DNA of 64,000 nt from Pseudovibrio sp. Tun.PSC04-5.I4 (GTDB lineage: Bacteria; Pseudomonadota; Alphaproteobacteria; Rhizobiales; Stappiaceae): contig NZ_FNLB01000007.1 of the NCBI RefSeq assembly GCF_900104145.1, positions 158,716 through 222,715 on the forward strand. The letters run 5' to 3'. Positions 25,174 through 34,723 of this stretch are shown one piece after another. Position 1 is the first letter of the stretch; each line of letters begins with the position of its first letter. Made by a program: the position numbers and the translations under genes. The notes beneath the pieces are model-generated. The model worked only from the letters and a program-made list of their open reading frames with translations, searched no databases and had not been told where the DNA came from.

Positions 25174-27240
25174 ATGATCAAAAACCTTCAAGACACCTCA
25201 GATCCAATCGAGCTTTTTGAAGAAATTCTTGAGCACGAAGACACCGACAAACAACCCATTGCTGTCGCTCTAGACACTGTTGTGAAGGGCGTTGGTCATG
25301 TGGTGATGTGGGCCAATCTCCTTCTCATCTCGGCAATCGTTTTTCAGGTGGCCATGCGTTACTTGTTTAACCAGAACTACCCCCAAATTGACGAGATCCA
25401 ATGGCACTTCTACGGTCTTGTGACCATGGTTGGCATCTCCTACGCGCTGGTGACAGACAGCCATGTGCGAGTAGACCTGCTGCACATGCAGTTGAGCCTG
25501 CGGACACAGCGGTTTATTGAGATTGTGGGCATTCTGGCCCTGCTCACACCCTTCCTCTACCTGATGATTGATCAGGGTTTCGATTACTTTTACGAGAGCT
25601 TCCGCGTTAACGAGCGATCCGCCAGCCCAACCGGTCTGCCGGCGCGGTGGGCGCTAAAAGCTGTCATCCCGATCAGCTTTACTTTGCTTGCCCTTGCTGC
25701 AATAGCCCGCCTCATTCATGACGTGCATGCGATTTGGGTCAACAGCGAAACAGAACGGCAAGGCAAGGGCTTCCGCCTCATTTTTGGTGCGTTCCTCGCG
25801 TTTGCACTCGTCGCGTACGGCCTGTCTTTCCTCGTTGAAACGACGGAAGAGAAGCTCGTCATTGCCATGTTCCTCAGCTTCATTGCGCTGCTGTTTTCCG
25901 GATATCCGGTCGCGTGGGTGCTTGCTGGCGTGGGTGTTGGCTTCTGCGGCCTTGCCTACTTATTCGACAATGACCTGATGGTCTGGACTGGCCTTGAAAG
26001 CACATTCACCGGCCTCGACTACCTGACACTTGGCGCAACCGTGAACCGTGTTTACGCGACAATGTCCAACGCTGTTCTTGTCGCCCTACCGATGTTCATC
26101 TTCATGGGTCTGATGCTGGACGAGAGCGGTGTTGCTGAACGTCTGATGAACGCCATGCAAAAACTGTTTGGCACTGTACGCGGCGGCCTTGCCATCACCG
26201 TTACACTCATCGGTATCATCCTTGCTGCGTCCACGGGCATCATTGGGGCTTCCGTAGTGTTGCTCGGCATTCTGTCTTTGCCATCCATGATGCAGCAGAA
26301 TTATTCCAAATCTCTGGCCGCTGGTGTTGTGTCTGCCTCCGGTACGCTTGGCATTCTCATTCCGCCATCCATCATGCTCGTCATCATGGCAGACCAGATG
26401 GCTCTGTCCGTAGGTGATCTGTTCATGGCAGCAGTCTTCCCCGGCCTCATCATTGGAATGCTGTACCTGCTCTACATCTTCATCATCGCATTGGTGAAAC
26501 GCGACGTAGCACCAGTACCGGAAGGTGCCAAAGCTCCCGATTGGAATGCGATCAAAGACGTTGCTCTGGCTGCATTGCCAACGTTACTGCTGATCCTTGC
26601 CGTTCTGGGCTCCATTTTTGCGGGGTTGGCCACACCAACGGAAGCCTCAGGCGTCGGTGCACTCGGTGCAACCTTGTTGGCACTTGGCTATCGCAAACTT
26701 ACTTTCCGCAAGTTGGTGAACGTTCTAAAATCCACCTTCAACACCACCGCTTACATCTTTGCCATCTTCCTCGGCGCGACGATCTTCTCCTACGTTCTGC
26801 GGGAAATGGGCGGCGATGCCCTGATTGAAGACATGGTTGCCTCAACAGGCTTTGGTGCCAACGGAACTGTGATGTTCATTCTGTTCATCGTGTTCCTGCT
26901 TGGCTTTGTATTGGATTGGATCGAGATCACCTTGATCGTTCTGCCGCTGATGCGCCCGATCATCAATGGTCTTGGTCTGGACATTGATGGCTTTGGCGTG
27001 ATTGATGAACCTGCCTTGATCTGGTTCGTGATCCTTGTTGCGGTGACGTTGCAAACCTCGTTCCTGACGCCGCCTGTTGGTTTTGCCTTGTTCTATCTCA
27101 AGGGCGTTTGCCCGCCGGAAATCAAGCTGACAGATATCTACCGCGGCATCATTCCGTTCGTACTGCTGCAGTTGGTCGGCCTGCTGTTGGTGTATTACCT
27201 GCCAGCGCTGGCCACATGGCTCCCATCGGTCGCGTATTAG
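25174..27240 (+). CDS. dctQM: Fused TRAP transporter permease (DctQ-DctM)
   Basis: The product (688 aa from the ATG at 25174; a GTG at 25165 is an alternative) joins both membrane subunits of a TRAP transporter. Residues about 35-200 are the small DctQ part with four membrane helices and the typical QIDEIQWHFYG motif. From about residue 215 the DctM part follows with some twelve helices, including GYPVAWVLAG, PLFIF-like LPMFIFMGLM, TGIIGASVVLLG, and GILIPPSIMLVI. It imports substrate delivered by the binding protein using a sodium gradient. It lies 105 bp after dctP and 9 bp before dld, which indicates one transcription unit. Confidence 0.93.
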   Translation: MIKNLQDTSDPIELFEEILEHEDTDKQPIAVALDTVVKGVGHVVMWANLLLISAIVFQVAMRYLFNQNYPQIDEIQWHFYGLVTMVGISYALVTDSHVRVDLLHMQLSLRTQRFIEIVGILALLTPFLYLMIDQGFDYFYESFRVNERSASPTGLPARWALKAVIPISFTLLALAAIARLIHDVHAIWVNSETERQGKGFRLIFGAFLAFALVAYGLSFLVETTEEKLVIAMFLSFIALLFSGYPVAWVLAGVGVGFCGLAYLFDNDLMVWTGLESTFTGLDYLTLGATVNRVYATMSNAVLVALPMFIFMGLMLDESGVAERLMNAMQKLFGTVRGGLAITVTLIGIILAASTGIIGASVVLLGILSLPSMMQQNYSKSLAAGVVSASGTLGILIPPSIMLVIMADQMALSVGDLFMAAVFPGLIIGMLYLLYIFIIALVKRDVAPVPEGAKAPDWNAIKDVALAALPTLLLILAVLGSIFAGLATPTEASGVGALGATLLALGYRKLTFRKLVNVLKSTFNTTAYIFAIFLGATIFSYVLREMGGDALIEDMVASTGFGANGTVMFILFIVFLLGFVLDWIEITLIVLPLMRPIINGLGLDIDGFGVIDEPALIWFVILVAVTLQTSFLTPPVGFALFYLKGVCPPEIKLTDIYRGIIPFVLLQLVGLLLVYYLPALATWLPSVAY

Positions 27241-27249
27241 GAGGCAGCA

Positions 27250-28935
27250 ATGACAAACGCAGCGCTCATCCAGATTTTTCAAGCTATCGTCGGACGTTGT
27301 AACGTTCTCAGCGATCCCAAGAAAACAGAGCGGTTCCGCAAAGGGTTCCGCTCTGGTGAGGGTGAGGCAATTGCCGTGGTGCGTCCCGGCATCCTGCTGG
27401 AACAATGGAAGGTTCTGGAAGCCTGCGTTGCAGCGGACAAAATCGTCATCATGCAAGCCGCCAATACCGGATTGACGGAGGGCTCAACGCCAAAAGGGAC
27501 GTATGAGCGGGATGTGGTTTTGATCAACACAAACCGCATGAAGCAAATCCAGCCGCTGGATGATGGCAAGCAAATCATCAGCTTCCCTGGATCATCTCTG
27601 TTTGATCTGGAGAAGCTGCTGGCTCCTTTGAACCGCCAACCCCACTCCGTTATTGGCTCTTCCTGCATCGGCGCTTCCATCATCGGCGGTGTGTGCAATA
27701 ATTCCGGTGGCTCGCTGATCGAACGAGGCCCGTCTTACACTGAACTCTCCCTGTTCGCCCAACTGAATAAAAGGGGCGAGTTGGTGCTGGTCAATCACCT
27801 CGGAATAGAACTGGGTGATACGCCGGAGCAGATCCTCATCAATCTGGAAGCTGGCACATATACACCAGCCGATATCAGCACCACAATCCTCAAAGCATCT
27901 GACAGCGAATACAGCAGTCGGGTGCGCGATGTGGATGCAGCGACCCCAGCCCGCTTTAACGCAGACAAGCGCCGCCTCTATGAAACCAGTGGGTGCGCCG
28001 GAAAGCTTGCAGTCTTCGCGGTGCGTCTTGATACATTCCCCAAAGTAGGTGCTGAAAAGACATTCTACATCGGCACCAATGATGAAGGGGAGCTGACTGA
28101 TCTGCGTCGGCATATCCTGACTCAATTTGAGGATCTACCGGTTTCTGCCGAATATATGCATTTTGAGGCCTACGATATCTCAAGGGACTACGGCAAAGAC
28201 ACTGTGCTGATGATCAAGCACCTTGGGACAGATCGACTTCCCATGTTCTTCGCCATCAAAGGCGCTGTTGATGCATATCTGAGCAAAATCAGTTTCTTGC
28301 CAAAAAACGTGACGGATCGGTTTATGCAGGGGCTGGCTCGTATCTGGCCGAGTGTTTTACCAAAACGAATGAGCATGTTTCGCCAACGCTACAAGCATCA
28401 TCTGATCTTGAAAATAAGCGATGCTGGTGTTGATGAAGCCGAGCAGTTTTTGCAGCGCTTCTTTGACGAACGCACAGGCGACTTTTTTGCGTGTGATGGC
28501 GAAGAGGCGCAAATCGCAGCCTTGCACCGGTTTGCAGCAGCTGGCGCAGCAATCCGTTATAAAGCCATTCATGAGGATGATGTTGAAGGCATCCTTGCGC
28601 TGGATATCGCGTTACGCAGAGATGATTGCAGTTGGTTTGAAGAACTTCCCGATCACATAGAAGAGAAGTTGGTTCACCGTCTCTACTATGGGCATTTCAT
28701 GTGTCATGTTTTGCATCAGGATTACATCGTCAAAAAGGGTGTCGACGTCGACGCGCTCAAGCAGGAGATGTTGGAGATTCTAGATCAACGCGGCGCAGAA
28801 TACCCAGCCGAGCACAACGTTGGCCATATCTACAAAGCCAAACCGGATCTGGTCGACTTCTATAAATCGGTAGACCCGACCAACAGTTTCAACCCCGGCC
28901 TTGGCAAAACATCCCGCTGCAAACACTATCATTGA
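27250..28935 (+). CDS. dld: D-lactate dehydrogenase, quinone-dependent (Dld)
   Basis: This 561-residue protein matches the E. coli-type Dld, a peripheral membrane FAD enzyme that oxidises D-lactate to pyruvate and passes electrons to quinone. The N-terminal PCMH FAD-binding domain contains QAANTGLTEGSTP and GSSCIGASIIGGVCNNSGGS; the C-terminal membrane-binding domain ends in EHNVGHIYKAKPDLVDFYKSVDPTNSFNPGLGKTS. An AGGAGG ribosome site precedes the ATG. It ends the operon with the TRAP genes, which makes lactate the most likely substrate of the transporter. A weak hairpin (AGAGAGG...CCTCTCT, 28938-28969) follows the stop. Confidence 0.93.
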   Translation: MTNAALIQIFQAIVGRCNVLSDPKKTERFRKGFRSGEGEAIAVVRPGILLEQWKVLEACVAADKIVIMQAANTGLTEGSTPKGTYERDVVLINTNRMKQIQPLDDGKQIISFPGSSLFDLEKLLAPLNRQPHSVIGSSCIGASIIGGVCNNSGGSLIERGPSYTELSLFAQLNKRGELVLVNHLGIELGDTPEQILINLEAGTYTPADISTTILKASDSEYSSRVRDVDAATPARFNADKRRLYETSGCAGKLAVFAVRLDTFPKVGAEKTFYIGTNDEGELTDLRRHILTQFEDLPVSAEYMHFEAYDISRDYGKDTVLMIKHLGTDRLPMFFAIKGAVDAYLSKISFLPKNVTDRFMQGLARIWPSVLPKRMSMFRQRYKHHLILKISDAGVDEAEQFLQRFFDERTGDFFACDGEEAQIAALHRFAAAGAAIRYKAIHEDDVEGILALDIALRRDDCSWFEELPDHIEEKLVHRLYYGHFMCHVLHQDYIVKKGVDVDALKQEMLEILDQRGAEYPAEHNVGHIYKAKPDLVDFYKSVDPTNSFNPGLGKTSRCKHYH

Positions 28936-29045
28936 GGAGAGAGGAGGGGTTGTTTGCCCTAGCCTCTCTGCGTGCTCTCGCGTGCTGAGACAGAGTACTT
29001 CAGATCGATAATCCGATCAGTCGGCATGCTCTCCTCGTTCTGCAC

Positions 29046-30141
29046 GACCATGTTGCATGGGTCAGAATTAGCGCGTGGCTTGCCCAAACCCGTAAATTTG
29101 GGTTTAAGAAACACGCTCGAACGCGGGGCGTCCGAGGGCAGTCATTGTGTTGAGAACGGCGACGCTAACTTTTGCCTCCGTCTTCTGATTTTCAAACTCT
29201 CGTGATTTGAGCCTGGCCCCGATCACTTGCTTATAGCGGCCCATCAAGGTTTCTCCTCGCGCCCGTTGACCGTACCCGGTTTGCTTCTGCCATGCCATCT
29301 TGCCATTCGTTTGAATGGCGAGAATATCCTTGTCACGCGCAGTGGAAGCGGTCTCAGCCTGAGGGCTGGGAACTGCGGTTTTGGGTGGCGGAATAATGAC
29401 CTCCACGCCCTCAAAGCGGTTCGCCAATTCTTTCCGGTTTTGCTCGCCATCATAGGCACCATCGCCGAAAAACCTGGCACCCGGGCCTTCAACTTGGCCC
29501 AACAATTCTGGCAAGGTCGTCGGGTCGCCAACACTCTCTTCAGTGAGTCCAGAGCACAAAATTTCGCCGGTGTTCAAGTCCAGGCCAAGGTGAAATTTGC
29601 GCCAGGATCTGCGCTTTATCCTGGTCCCATGCTTGGTTTCCTGCCATTCACCTGCACCAAAGATCTTCAAACCAGTACTGTCAACCACCAGATGCACGGG
29701 CTCTTTTCCAATCTTTGATTTTATGTTTGAAAGCTGCAAGTTTCCCGCTCTCCGAGACAAGCTTGAAAAATCAGGTACTGGAAGATCTAGCTTCATAAGC
29801 CTGAACACAGAGCGCAGGAAACCTTGCGTCGTAGCGCCAGACCAAAGACCGCTCGGGCCGTCAGGCACACTTCAATCGCCAGAGCAGAGTATTGGGGCTG
29901 GCCACCACGCGTTATTCTTTTGCTTGCTGACCAACTCTGAGCAACATCATGGCTGATCCACACACTCACATCTGCGCGCTGCCTCAGGCTCTCATTGTAA
30001 TCACTCCAGTTCGTGACACGATAGCCGGGCTTCGCAAATTTGTGGCGCCGTGAGGCGTTGTGCTTATGCGGCATTAGAACCTGATGAGACCATGAAAAGT
30101 GCTGAAGCTTAAACCCGTGTCTCGATCCCTGCAACAAGGTC
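29046..30141 (-). mobile_element. IS5-family element, copy B
   Basis: The ends are imperfect inverted repeats (GACCATGTTGCATGGGTC on the left; complement GACCTTGTTGCAGGGATC on the right). It contains a frameshifted transposase. Its right end abuts a Tn3 transposase fragment, and its left end lies 110 bp past dld. Confidence 0.75.
29104..30074 (-). pseudogene. IS5-family transposase (copy B), frameshifted
   Basis: The N-terminal part (from MPHKHNASRRHKF at 30074) runs to GLALRR and then loses frame near 29830; the rest (TTQGFLRSVFRLMKLDL onward) is in another frame and keeps all three catalytic regions (LVVDSTGLKIFG, FFGDGAYDG, RARGETLMGRYK). A few bases are missing from the conserved GLALRQTQGF segment. 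It is probably inactive. Confidence 0.85.
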
Positions 30142-30664
30142 GTTGATTGGTGGTAAAGTCCGCGAAGGCACAATTGAGGGCAACTGGCCAGACATTTTGT
30201 GCAGCGCAGCTACCATGGAGGCTGGGGTCATACCTCCCAGCAAGCTCCTGCGAAAGTTCGCCGCCCATCCCAGACAGCATGATCTGGCTATCGCCCTTCG
30301 TGAAGTGGGACGGGTTGAACGGACACTTTTTATAATTGAATGGGTGCTTGATACAAGCATGCAGCGCCGTGCTCAGATTGGGTTAAACAAAGGTGAATCT
30401 CACCACGCCTTAAAGAATGCGCTGAGGATCGGGCGTCAGGGTGAAATCCGTGATCGTACGACAGAAGGTCAACACTACAGAATGGCTGGCCTCAACTTGC
30501 TTGCCGCCATCATAATCTATTGGAACACTGACCAGCTTGGTAAGGCCGTTGCACAACGAAAACGTAGGGGCCTGGACTGTTCACCAGAGCTTCTAGCGCA
30601 CATCTCACCCCTTGGGTGGGCCCACATTCTAATTACAGGCGAGTACAGATGGCCAAAACGCTAA
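30142..30664 (+). pseudogene. Tn3-family transposase, C-terminal fragment
   Basis: About 170 codons from the IS5 boundary to the stop at 30664 match the C-terminus of Tn3-type TnpA: RKFAAHPRQHDLAIALREVGRVERT, then GLNKGESHHALKNALRIGR, WNTDQL and the terminal LLAHISPLGWAHILITGEY. The catalytic aspartates lie upstream and are missing. It is unrelated at the sequence level to the TnpA at 46723-49617, so a different Tn3 element once occupied this site. Confidence 0.88.
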
Positions 30665-31163
30665 TTAAACGCTTAGCGTAGGATCTCACACTCAACCTGA
30701 ACAGACCCCTTATAGCTTATAGCAATAGGGCCTTCAGTTTATTTTTGTTGCCGCGATCTATTGAGCCAATTACTAACCGTCGTGATATCACTGGAAGCCA
30801 TAATGAATATGAGACGAACTGTATGAAGTGAGCGCTGGCAAGTAACGTGAGACCACCTACCAATCACATTAAATCGCAGTGGCTAATCCAAAATTGTGAG
30901 CAAATGAGCTGTAGGCTGAGGGATCTATATGTTTTGATAACTATTTTCCGAATGGTGCCTGTCAACTTGTTCAAATTTGGTTAAGCAAACCCACGTTTGC
31001 CACTTTAGTAAGCGCAACTCGGCTGTGTAGTCGTGCGGCAGGCTGAACGCATCAACGTGTGCATGCGATATGAGCTGGCATTAACTAGCCATGCAACCGT
31101 CAAGCTCAAATATCCGCACAGCAAATTACATCACGTCAGTGGACGTTTTAGAAAGGCCAAACC
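30665..31163. other. Intergenic, nothing recognised
   Basis: About 500 bases between the Tn3 fragment and the peroxiredoxin gene contain no credible gene or repeat. It should hold the peroxiredoxin promoter; a GAAAGG ribosome site lies just before 31164. Confidence 0.5.
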
Positions 31164-31814
31164 ATGGTTTTACGTATAAACGATACTATCCCCGATTTGA
31201 CTGTGACGACTGATCAGGGAAACCTCAGCCTGCACAATTGGGTTGGCGACAGCTGGGCGATAATTTTCTCGCACCCTAAAGACTTTACACCCGTTTGCAC
31301 GACTGAATTTGGCGCGGTTGCAAGACTGGCGAAGGAATGGGAAGCTAGAAACACCAAGGTATTGGGTATCTCGGTAGATGGTGTTGAAGACCATAAAAAG
31401 TGGAAAGGTGACATTGAAGCCGTTGGTGGGACCAGGCCAGAGTTTGCGATTGTTGCTGATCACGATTTAGAGATGGCAAAGGCATTTGACATGCTGCCAG
31501 CGGAATATGTGATGCCCGATGGTCGGACGCCAGCAGACACTGCCACAGTACGTTCAGTGTTTATCATTGGACCTGACAAGCAGGTGAAACTTATGATGAC
31601 GTATCCGATGTCCGTTGGCCGTAATTTTTCTGAAATATTGCGTGCCTTGGATGGCCTACAAATGTCTGCCAAAGGCGTTGCTACCCCAGCTGATTGGCAG
31701 GTAGGACAAGATGTGATTGTACCGCCAGCGGTTAGTACGGAAGATGCTCAAGCGAAATTCGGTGTGGTGAACACCATTTTGCCGCACTTGCGCACTGTCC
31801 ATGCGCCACATTAG
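31164..31814 (+). CDS. 1-Cys peroxiredoxin (Prx6 family)
   Basis: This 216-residue protein reduces peroxides with a single peroxidatic cysteine. The active site is in HPKDFTPVCTTEFG (Cys45), with the conserved threonine two residues before it and an arginine later (ATVRSVFIIGPD). The extended C-terminal domain (TPADWQVGQDVIVPPAVS) is typical of the Prx6 group and mediates dimerisation. It is a single-gene unit between IS remnants, with its own ribosome site. The reductant is unknown; no thioredoxin or regulator is adjacent. Confidence 0.92.
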   Translation: MVLRINDTIPDLTVTTDQGNLSLHNWVGDSWAIIFSHPKDFTPVCTTEFGAVARLAKEWEARNTKVLGISVDGVEDHKKWKGDIEAVGGTRPEFAIVADHDLEMAKAFDMLPAEYVMPDGRTPADTATVRSVFIIGPDKQVKLMMTYPMSVGRNFSEILRALDGLQMSAKGVATPADWQVGQDVIVPPAVSTEDAQAKFGVVNTILPHLRTVHAPH

Positions 31815-31917
31815 CCCCATCTAGCTGTTCTGCAAGGCTGTGTCCTATGATGCACGAACCACCCAGATCTTTGGCGAGGCCGGATATCGCGTCGATCACG
31901 GTGCGGTGAGTCTGGAG

Positions 31918-32451
31918 GGCTTTGTTGCGTAATTCCACATTGAGGTTTATCTTCGCTGAAATTTCCTTCCGTGAAGATCCAGTTTATGCCGTTTAAACAC
32001 AACGCTAATCGCAAGCACAAATTTGGCAAAACCAAATACAAGGTGACCAACTGGTCGGCATATAATGAGAGTTTGCGCCGCCGTGGTGACATTACCATCT
32101 GGGTTGCCGCCAGCGTAGCAACGGCCTGGTTTGCTCCTGCGGGCAAGCGACGCGGTCGACCCTGCATATTTTCAGAACTCGCCATTGAAACCTGTTTGAT
32201 CGCTCGTTCTGTTTTCGGCCTTGCTCTGCGCCAGACGCAAGGATTTATGCGCTCTATATTCGGTTTAATGAAGCTGGCCTTGCCGGTTCCTGATTGTTCC
32301 ACTCTGTCACGCAGAGCTGGAGGATTAAAGCTTTCACCTCCTAAGTCAAAAGGAGCGCGCGCTCCTGCAACCCTCGTGATCGATAGCACCGGCCTGAAGG
32401 TCTTTGGCGCTGGCGAATGGCAGAAAACCAAACACGGAACAAAGCAAAAGC
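31918..32451 (+). pseudogene. IS5-family element, 5' fragment
   Basis: A terminal repeat (GGCTTTGTTGCG) at 31918 is followed by the N-terminal half of an IS5-type transposase from 31971 (MKIQFMPFKHNANRKHKF) through the first catalytic aspartate (LVIDSTGLKVFG) to KHGTKQK. It is cut at 32452 by the IS6 element. The remaining half is not present beyond that element. Confidence 0.88.
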
Positions 32452-33285
32452 GGTTCTGTCCCAAATTTTAGAGGCGGTTTGAATACACCTACGGTCTGGG
32501 CACAGTTATCCTGCGAGCTCCATAAACTGACGAAAGGCTGGAACGCTTTCCTGTCCCATTTGCCTTTTTCGGATCATGTGAGCCACCTCAATTCCATCCA
32601 GCGTCGCCGCTGCAGATCGGAAGGCCTTAAATCCCATCATGGGTTTGGTGATGCGCTTGATAAAGCGGTGATCCTGTTCAACGACATTGTTGAGGTATTT
32701 GACTTGAAGAATGTCAATGAAGGAAAGCCAGCACCCCGACAGGAAGTGGCAAATATTGATGTTGGTTAACCCGGCTTTGTTTGCTCCGCTTTTATCCATC
32801 ACTACTTTTTCTGGCAAAATATTGTTGCCGATAGCTTCTTCAAAGAAACGGGTCGCGGCCTCTTCATCCCGTGTTTCAGAGAGCATAAAATCAACGGTTT
32901 TTCCCTGTTTATCAACGGCCCGGTACTGATACACCCATTTGCCTTTGACCTTGATATAGGTCTCGTCCATTCGCCAGGATGTGCCAACCTGACGTTTCTG
33001 CTTCTTGGCCTCTGCTGCAATGAGAGGCGCGTATTTTTCAACCCAGCGATTGAGCGTGGCGTGATCAACCTCAACCCAGCGTTCTTGCATGATCTCCTCA
33101 AGGTCGCGGTAAGAAACCGAGTAGCGCACGTAAAAGAAAACCGCATACAGGATCGCGACTTTGGGGTAGTGGCTTCCTTTGAAACTGATCACAGCAGCAA
33201 TCCTTAATGCATGGTTACAGAGCCCTTGGGTTGTAGACAGTCAGCCCCATGTCGCGCAACACGAAAAAAAGTTTGCGACAGAACC
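32452..33285 (-). mobile_element. IS6-family element, complete
   Basis: The 834-bp element has terminal repeats GGTTCTGTC(C/G)CAAA at both ends (33272-33285 on the other strand). The transposase is intact. No 8-bp target duplication is seen (flanks GCAAAAGC and CTTGGCAA), which fits replicon-fusion or adjacent-deletion events typical of IS6 elements. Fragments of the same element lie at 1735, 22173, 37980 and 61775. Confidence 0.88.
32506..33192 (-). CDS. IS6-family transposase
   Basis: This 228-residue DDE enzyme carries an N-terminal helix-turn-helix (RDLEEIMQERWVEVDHATLNRWV), catalytic aspartates in WRMDETYIKVKG and VVMDKSGANKAG, and the final acidic residue in the TLDGIE motif. The start MISFKGSHYPK follows the IS6 pattern. 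It appears functional and is the reference for the decayed copies in this window. Confidence 0.92.
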   Translation of the reverse strand: MISFKGSHYPKVAILYAVFFYVRYSVSYRDLEEIMQERWVEVDHATLNRWVEKYAPLIAAEAKKQKRQVGTSWRMDETYIKVKGKWVYQYRAVDKQGKTVDFMLSETRDEEAATRFFEEAIGNNILPEKVVMDKSGANKAGLTNINICHFLSGCWLSFIDILQVKYLNNVVEQDHRFIKRITKPMMGFKAFRSAAATLDGIEVAHMIRKRQMGQESVPAFRQFMELAG

Positions 33286-33344
33286 CTTGGCAATGCCCAT
33301 CTGACATATCTTGAACAATTCTCCTTTTGTGGACTGTTTCGTCT

Positions 33345-33878
33345 TCAGCTTACTTCCGAGGTGCTTCTAGCCAGCAGGGCGTCTTCCATGCGCTTGGGCG
33401 TAAACAGGCTGTTAAGCGGAGCATCACTGAGAGGCATTGCTCCAAGGTGCTGGTAATATTCAGCCACCCTCTCGTTCTTGGCCTCAACAAATAAACCCAA
33501 TCCACCAACTTCATTAATTACGTTTAGTGCACGCTGGAAAGCATCACTAATCAGGATAAAGCTGAGTTTTTTACCCTGATACTCTTGGTCAATAGCGATG
33601 CGTGCAAGCAAAAGAGCGGGGGCCTTGGGTGGCAAACGCTTGAGTAAAGAGGGCGGGATCGCTGAAGTGTCGAACTCTTTCATTGTCAGAGTGTAAAATC
33701 CAACGATTTTGTCCGGTGCGCTTTTAGCTGGTAGGATGTACGTCCGGGATAGGTTCTTAGCCTCAGCTTGAGCAGCAGTTTCTTGCAAAAATATATTCAG
33801 GGCAGGCTCGCCACAATCGAAACCTGCCCTATCAAAGCTCTTCTTATTACCAGCGTTCAGTCTGACTAGCTCCACCAT
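33345..33878 (-). CDS. GNAT-family toxin of a type II toxin-antitoxin pair
   Basis: The product is a GCN5-type acetyltransferase of the TacT/AtaT kind, which blocks translation by acetylating aminoacyl-tRNA. It has the conserved start (FDCGEPALNIFL), the GFYTLTM strand, the acetyl-CoA loop ARIAIDQEYQGKKLSFIL, and FVEAKNERVAEYYQHLGA. The ATG at 33878 overlaps the antitoxin stop (TGATG), which supports it over the GTG one codon earlier. At about 177 residues the length is typical. The stop lies 60 bp from an IS6 end, so the gene escaped truncation. Confidence 0.87.
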   Translation of the reverse strand: MVELVRLNAGNKKSFDRAGFDCGEPALNIFLQETAAQAEAKNLSRTYILPAKSAPDKIVGFYTLTMKEFDTSAIPPSLLKRLPPKAPALLLARIAIDQEYQGKKLSFILISDAFQRALNVINEVGGLGLFVEAKNERVAEYYQHLGAMPLSDAPLNSLFTPKRMEDALLARSTSEVS

Positions 33879-34294
33879 CACGTTTTATCGTATGCCTTAT
33901 TAGCCTGTGCTGCCCATACATTGTACCTAGGATGTGGTTGAATAGGTTGATCAAGAAGGTCCAGCGCATGTTGCATTTGCGCTCGGGTTAGAGTGAGCTT
34001 GGTGGCCCCTAATTCTTTTTCTAATTGATCCAGTGTGTTTTCGATGGCTTCTGTGGCGACTTCAGCCGCCTTTTTTCCAATAGCATCGGCAACGTGACTC
34101 AATCGGCATTTTAGATCGCTTGAAACCCGCAAATTCAAACGTTCGTTCTTCGTTCTGACTACAGTAGGGTTTGAGCTTACTGATTGATGAACTCCAGTAG
34201 CACTGTTTCTGGTTACGATAAATTCTCCTGATTGGGCTGCACCACGCTTCTTTGTGGTGCTCCATTTCGTATCTTGCTTCTTTGCTGCACCCAT
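33878..34294 (-). CDS. DUF1778-type antitoxin with N-terminal extension
   Basis: The antitoxin partner precedes the GNAT gene and overlaps it by one base. The start at 34294 (MGAAKKQDTKWSTTKK) is chosen for the GGAG eight bases upstream; the open frame reaches 34414 only because it reads into an IS6 end. Residues about 50-100 form the ribbon-helix-helix-like DUF1778 core (NERLNLRVSSDLKCRLSHVADAIGKKAAEVATEAIENTL). The C-terminal tail would bind the toxin. The first 45 residues are a basic, low-complexity extension not usual in the family. It should repress its own promoter, which lies within 75 bp of the IS6 fragment at 34367. Confidence 0.8.
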   Translation of the reverse strand: MGAAKKQDTKWSTTKKRGAAQSGEFIVTRNSATGVHQSVSSNPTVVRTKNERLNLRVSSDLKCRLSHVADAIGKKAAEVATEAIENTLDQLEKELGATKLTLTRAQMQHALDLLDQPIQPHPRYNVWAAQANKAYDKT

Positions 34295-34366
34295 AATGAA
34301 CTCCATTTCTTTAGCATTGAGCAATGTGCGCCCAAATGGTGCACAAGTCAATCGTGAGGTTACATC

Positions 34367-34723
34367 GGCCCTGTTGCAAATAATCTTCTCATGTCTGATG
34401 TTTGGGTAAAGCAAGAGGTATTCCAGTGAGCGGTGATTTCAAATGGCGACATTATCGTGGGGAAGTCATCCTGTGGGCTGTGCGGTGGTATTGTCGCTAC
34501 GGGATTAGCTATCGTGATTTGGAAGAAATGTTTGAAGAGCGCGGTGTGGATGTCGACCATACCACGATTTATCGTTGGGTTCAGCACTATGCACCTGAGA
34601 TGGAAAAGCGGCTTCGTTGGCATTGGCGGCGGCCATCTTGGAATGGCAGTTGGCAAGTTGATGAAACGTACATCAAGGTTAAGGGCTGCTGGATGTATCT
34701 TTATCGGGCGGTCACGAAGCAGG
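34367..34723 (+). pseudogene. IS6-family (IS26-like) fragment, 5' part
   Basis: A typical IS6 end GGCCCTGTTGCAAA starts at 34367. The transposase frame (SGDFKWRHYRGEVILWAVRWYCRYGISYRDLEE onward) keeps the helix-turn-helix and the first catalytic aspartate (WQVDETYIKVKG) and ends at the IS256 copy at 34724. This is a different, more IS26-like member than the copy at 32452. Confidence 0.9.

Noticed and set aside
24118..25191. 357-codon minus-strand open frame opposite dctP
   Set aside because: It is a shadow of a strongly supported binding-protein gene with signal peptide and ribosome site.
30142..30664. Hypothetical protein with its own start at 30143
   Set aside because: The sequence is the C-terminus of a Tn3 transposase cut by IS5.
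32452..34723. IS6 composite transposon carrying the toxin-antitoxin pair
   Set aside because: The two flanking IS6 copies are different members and one is truncated, so they do not form a matched pair.
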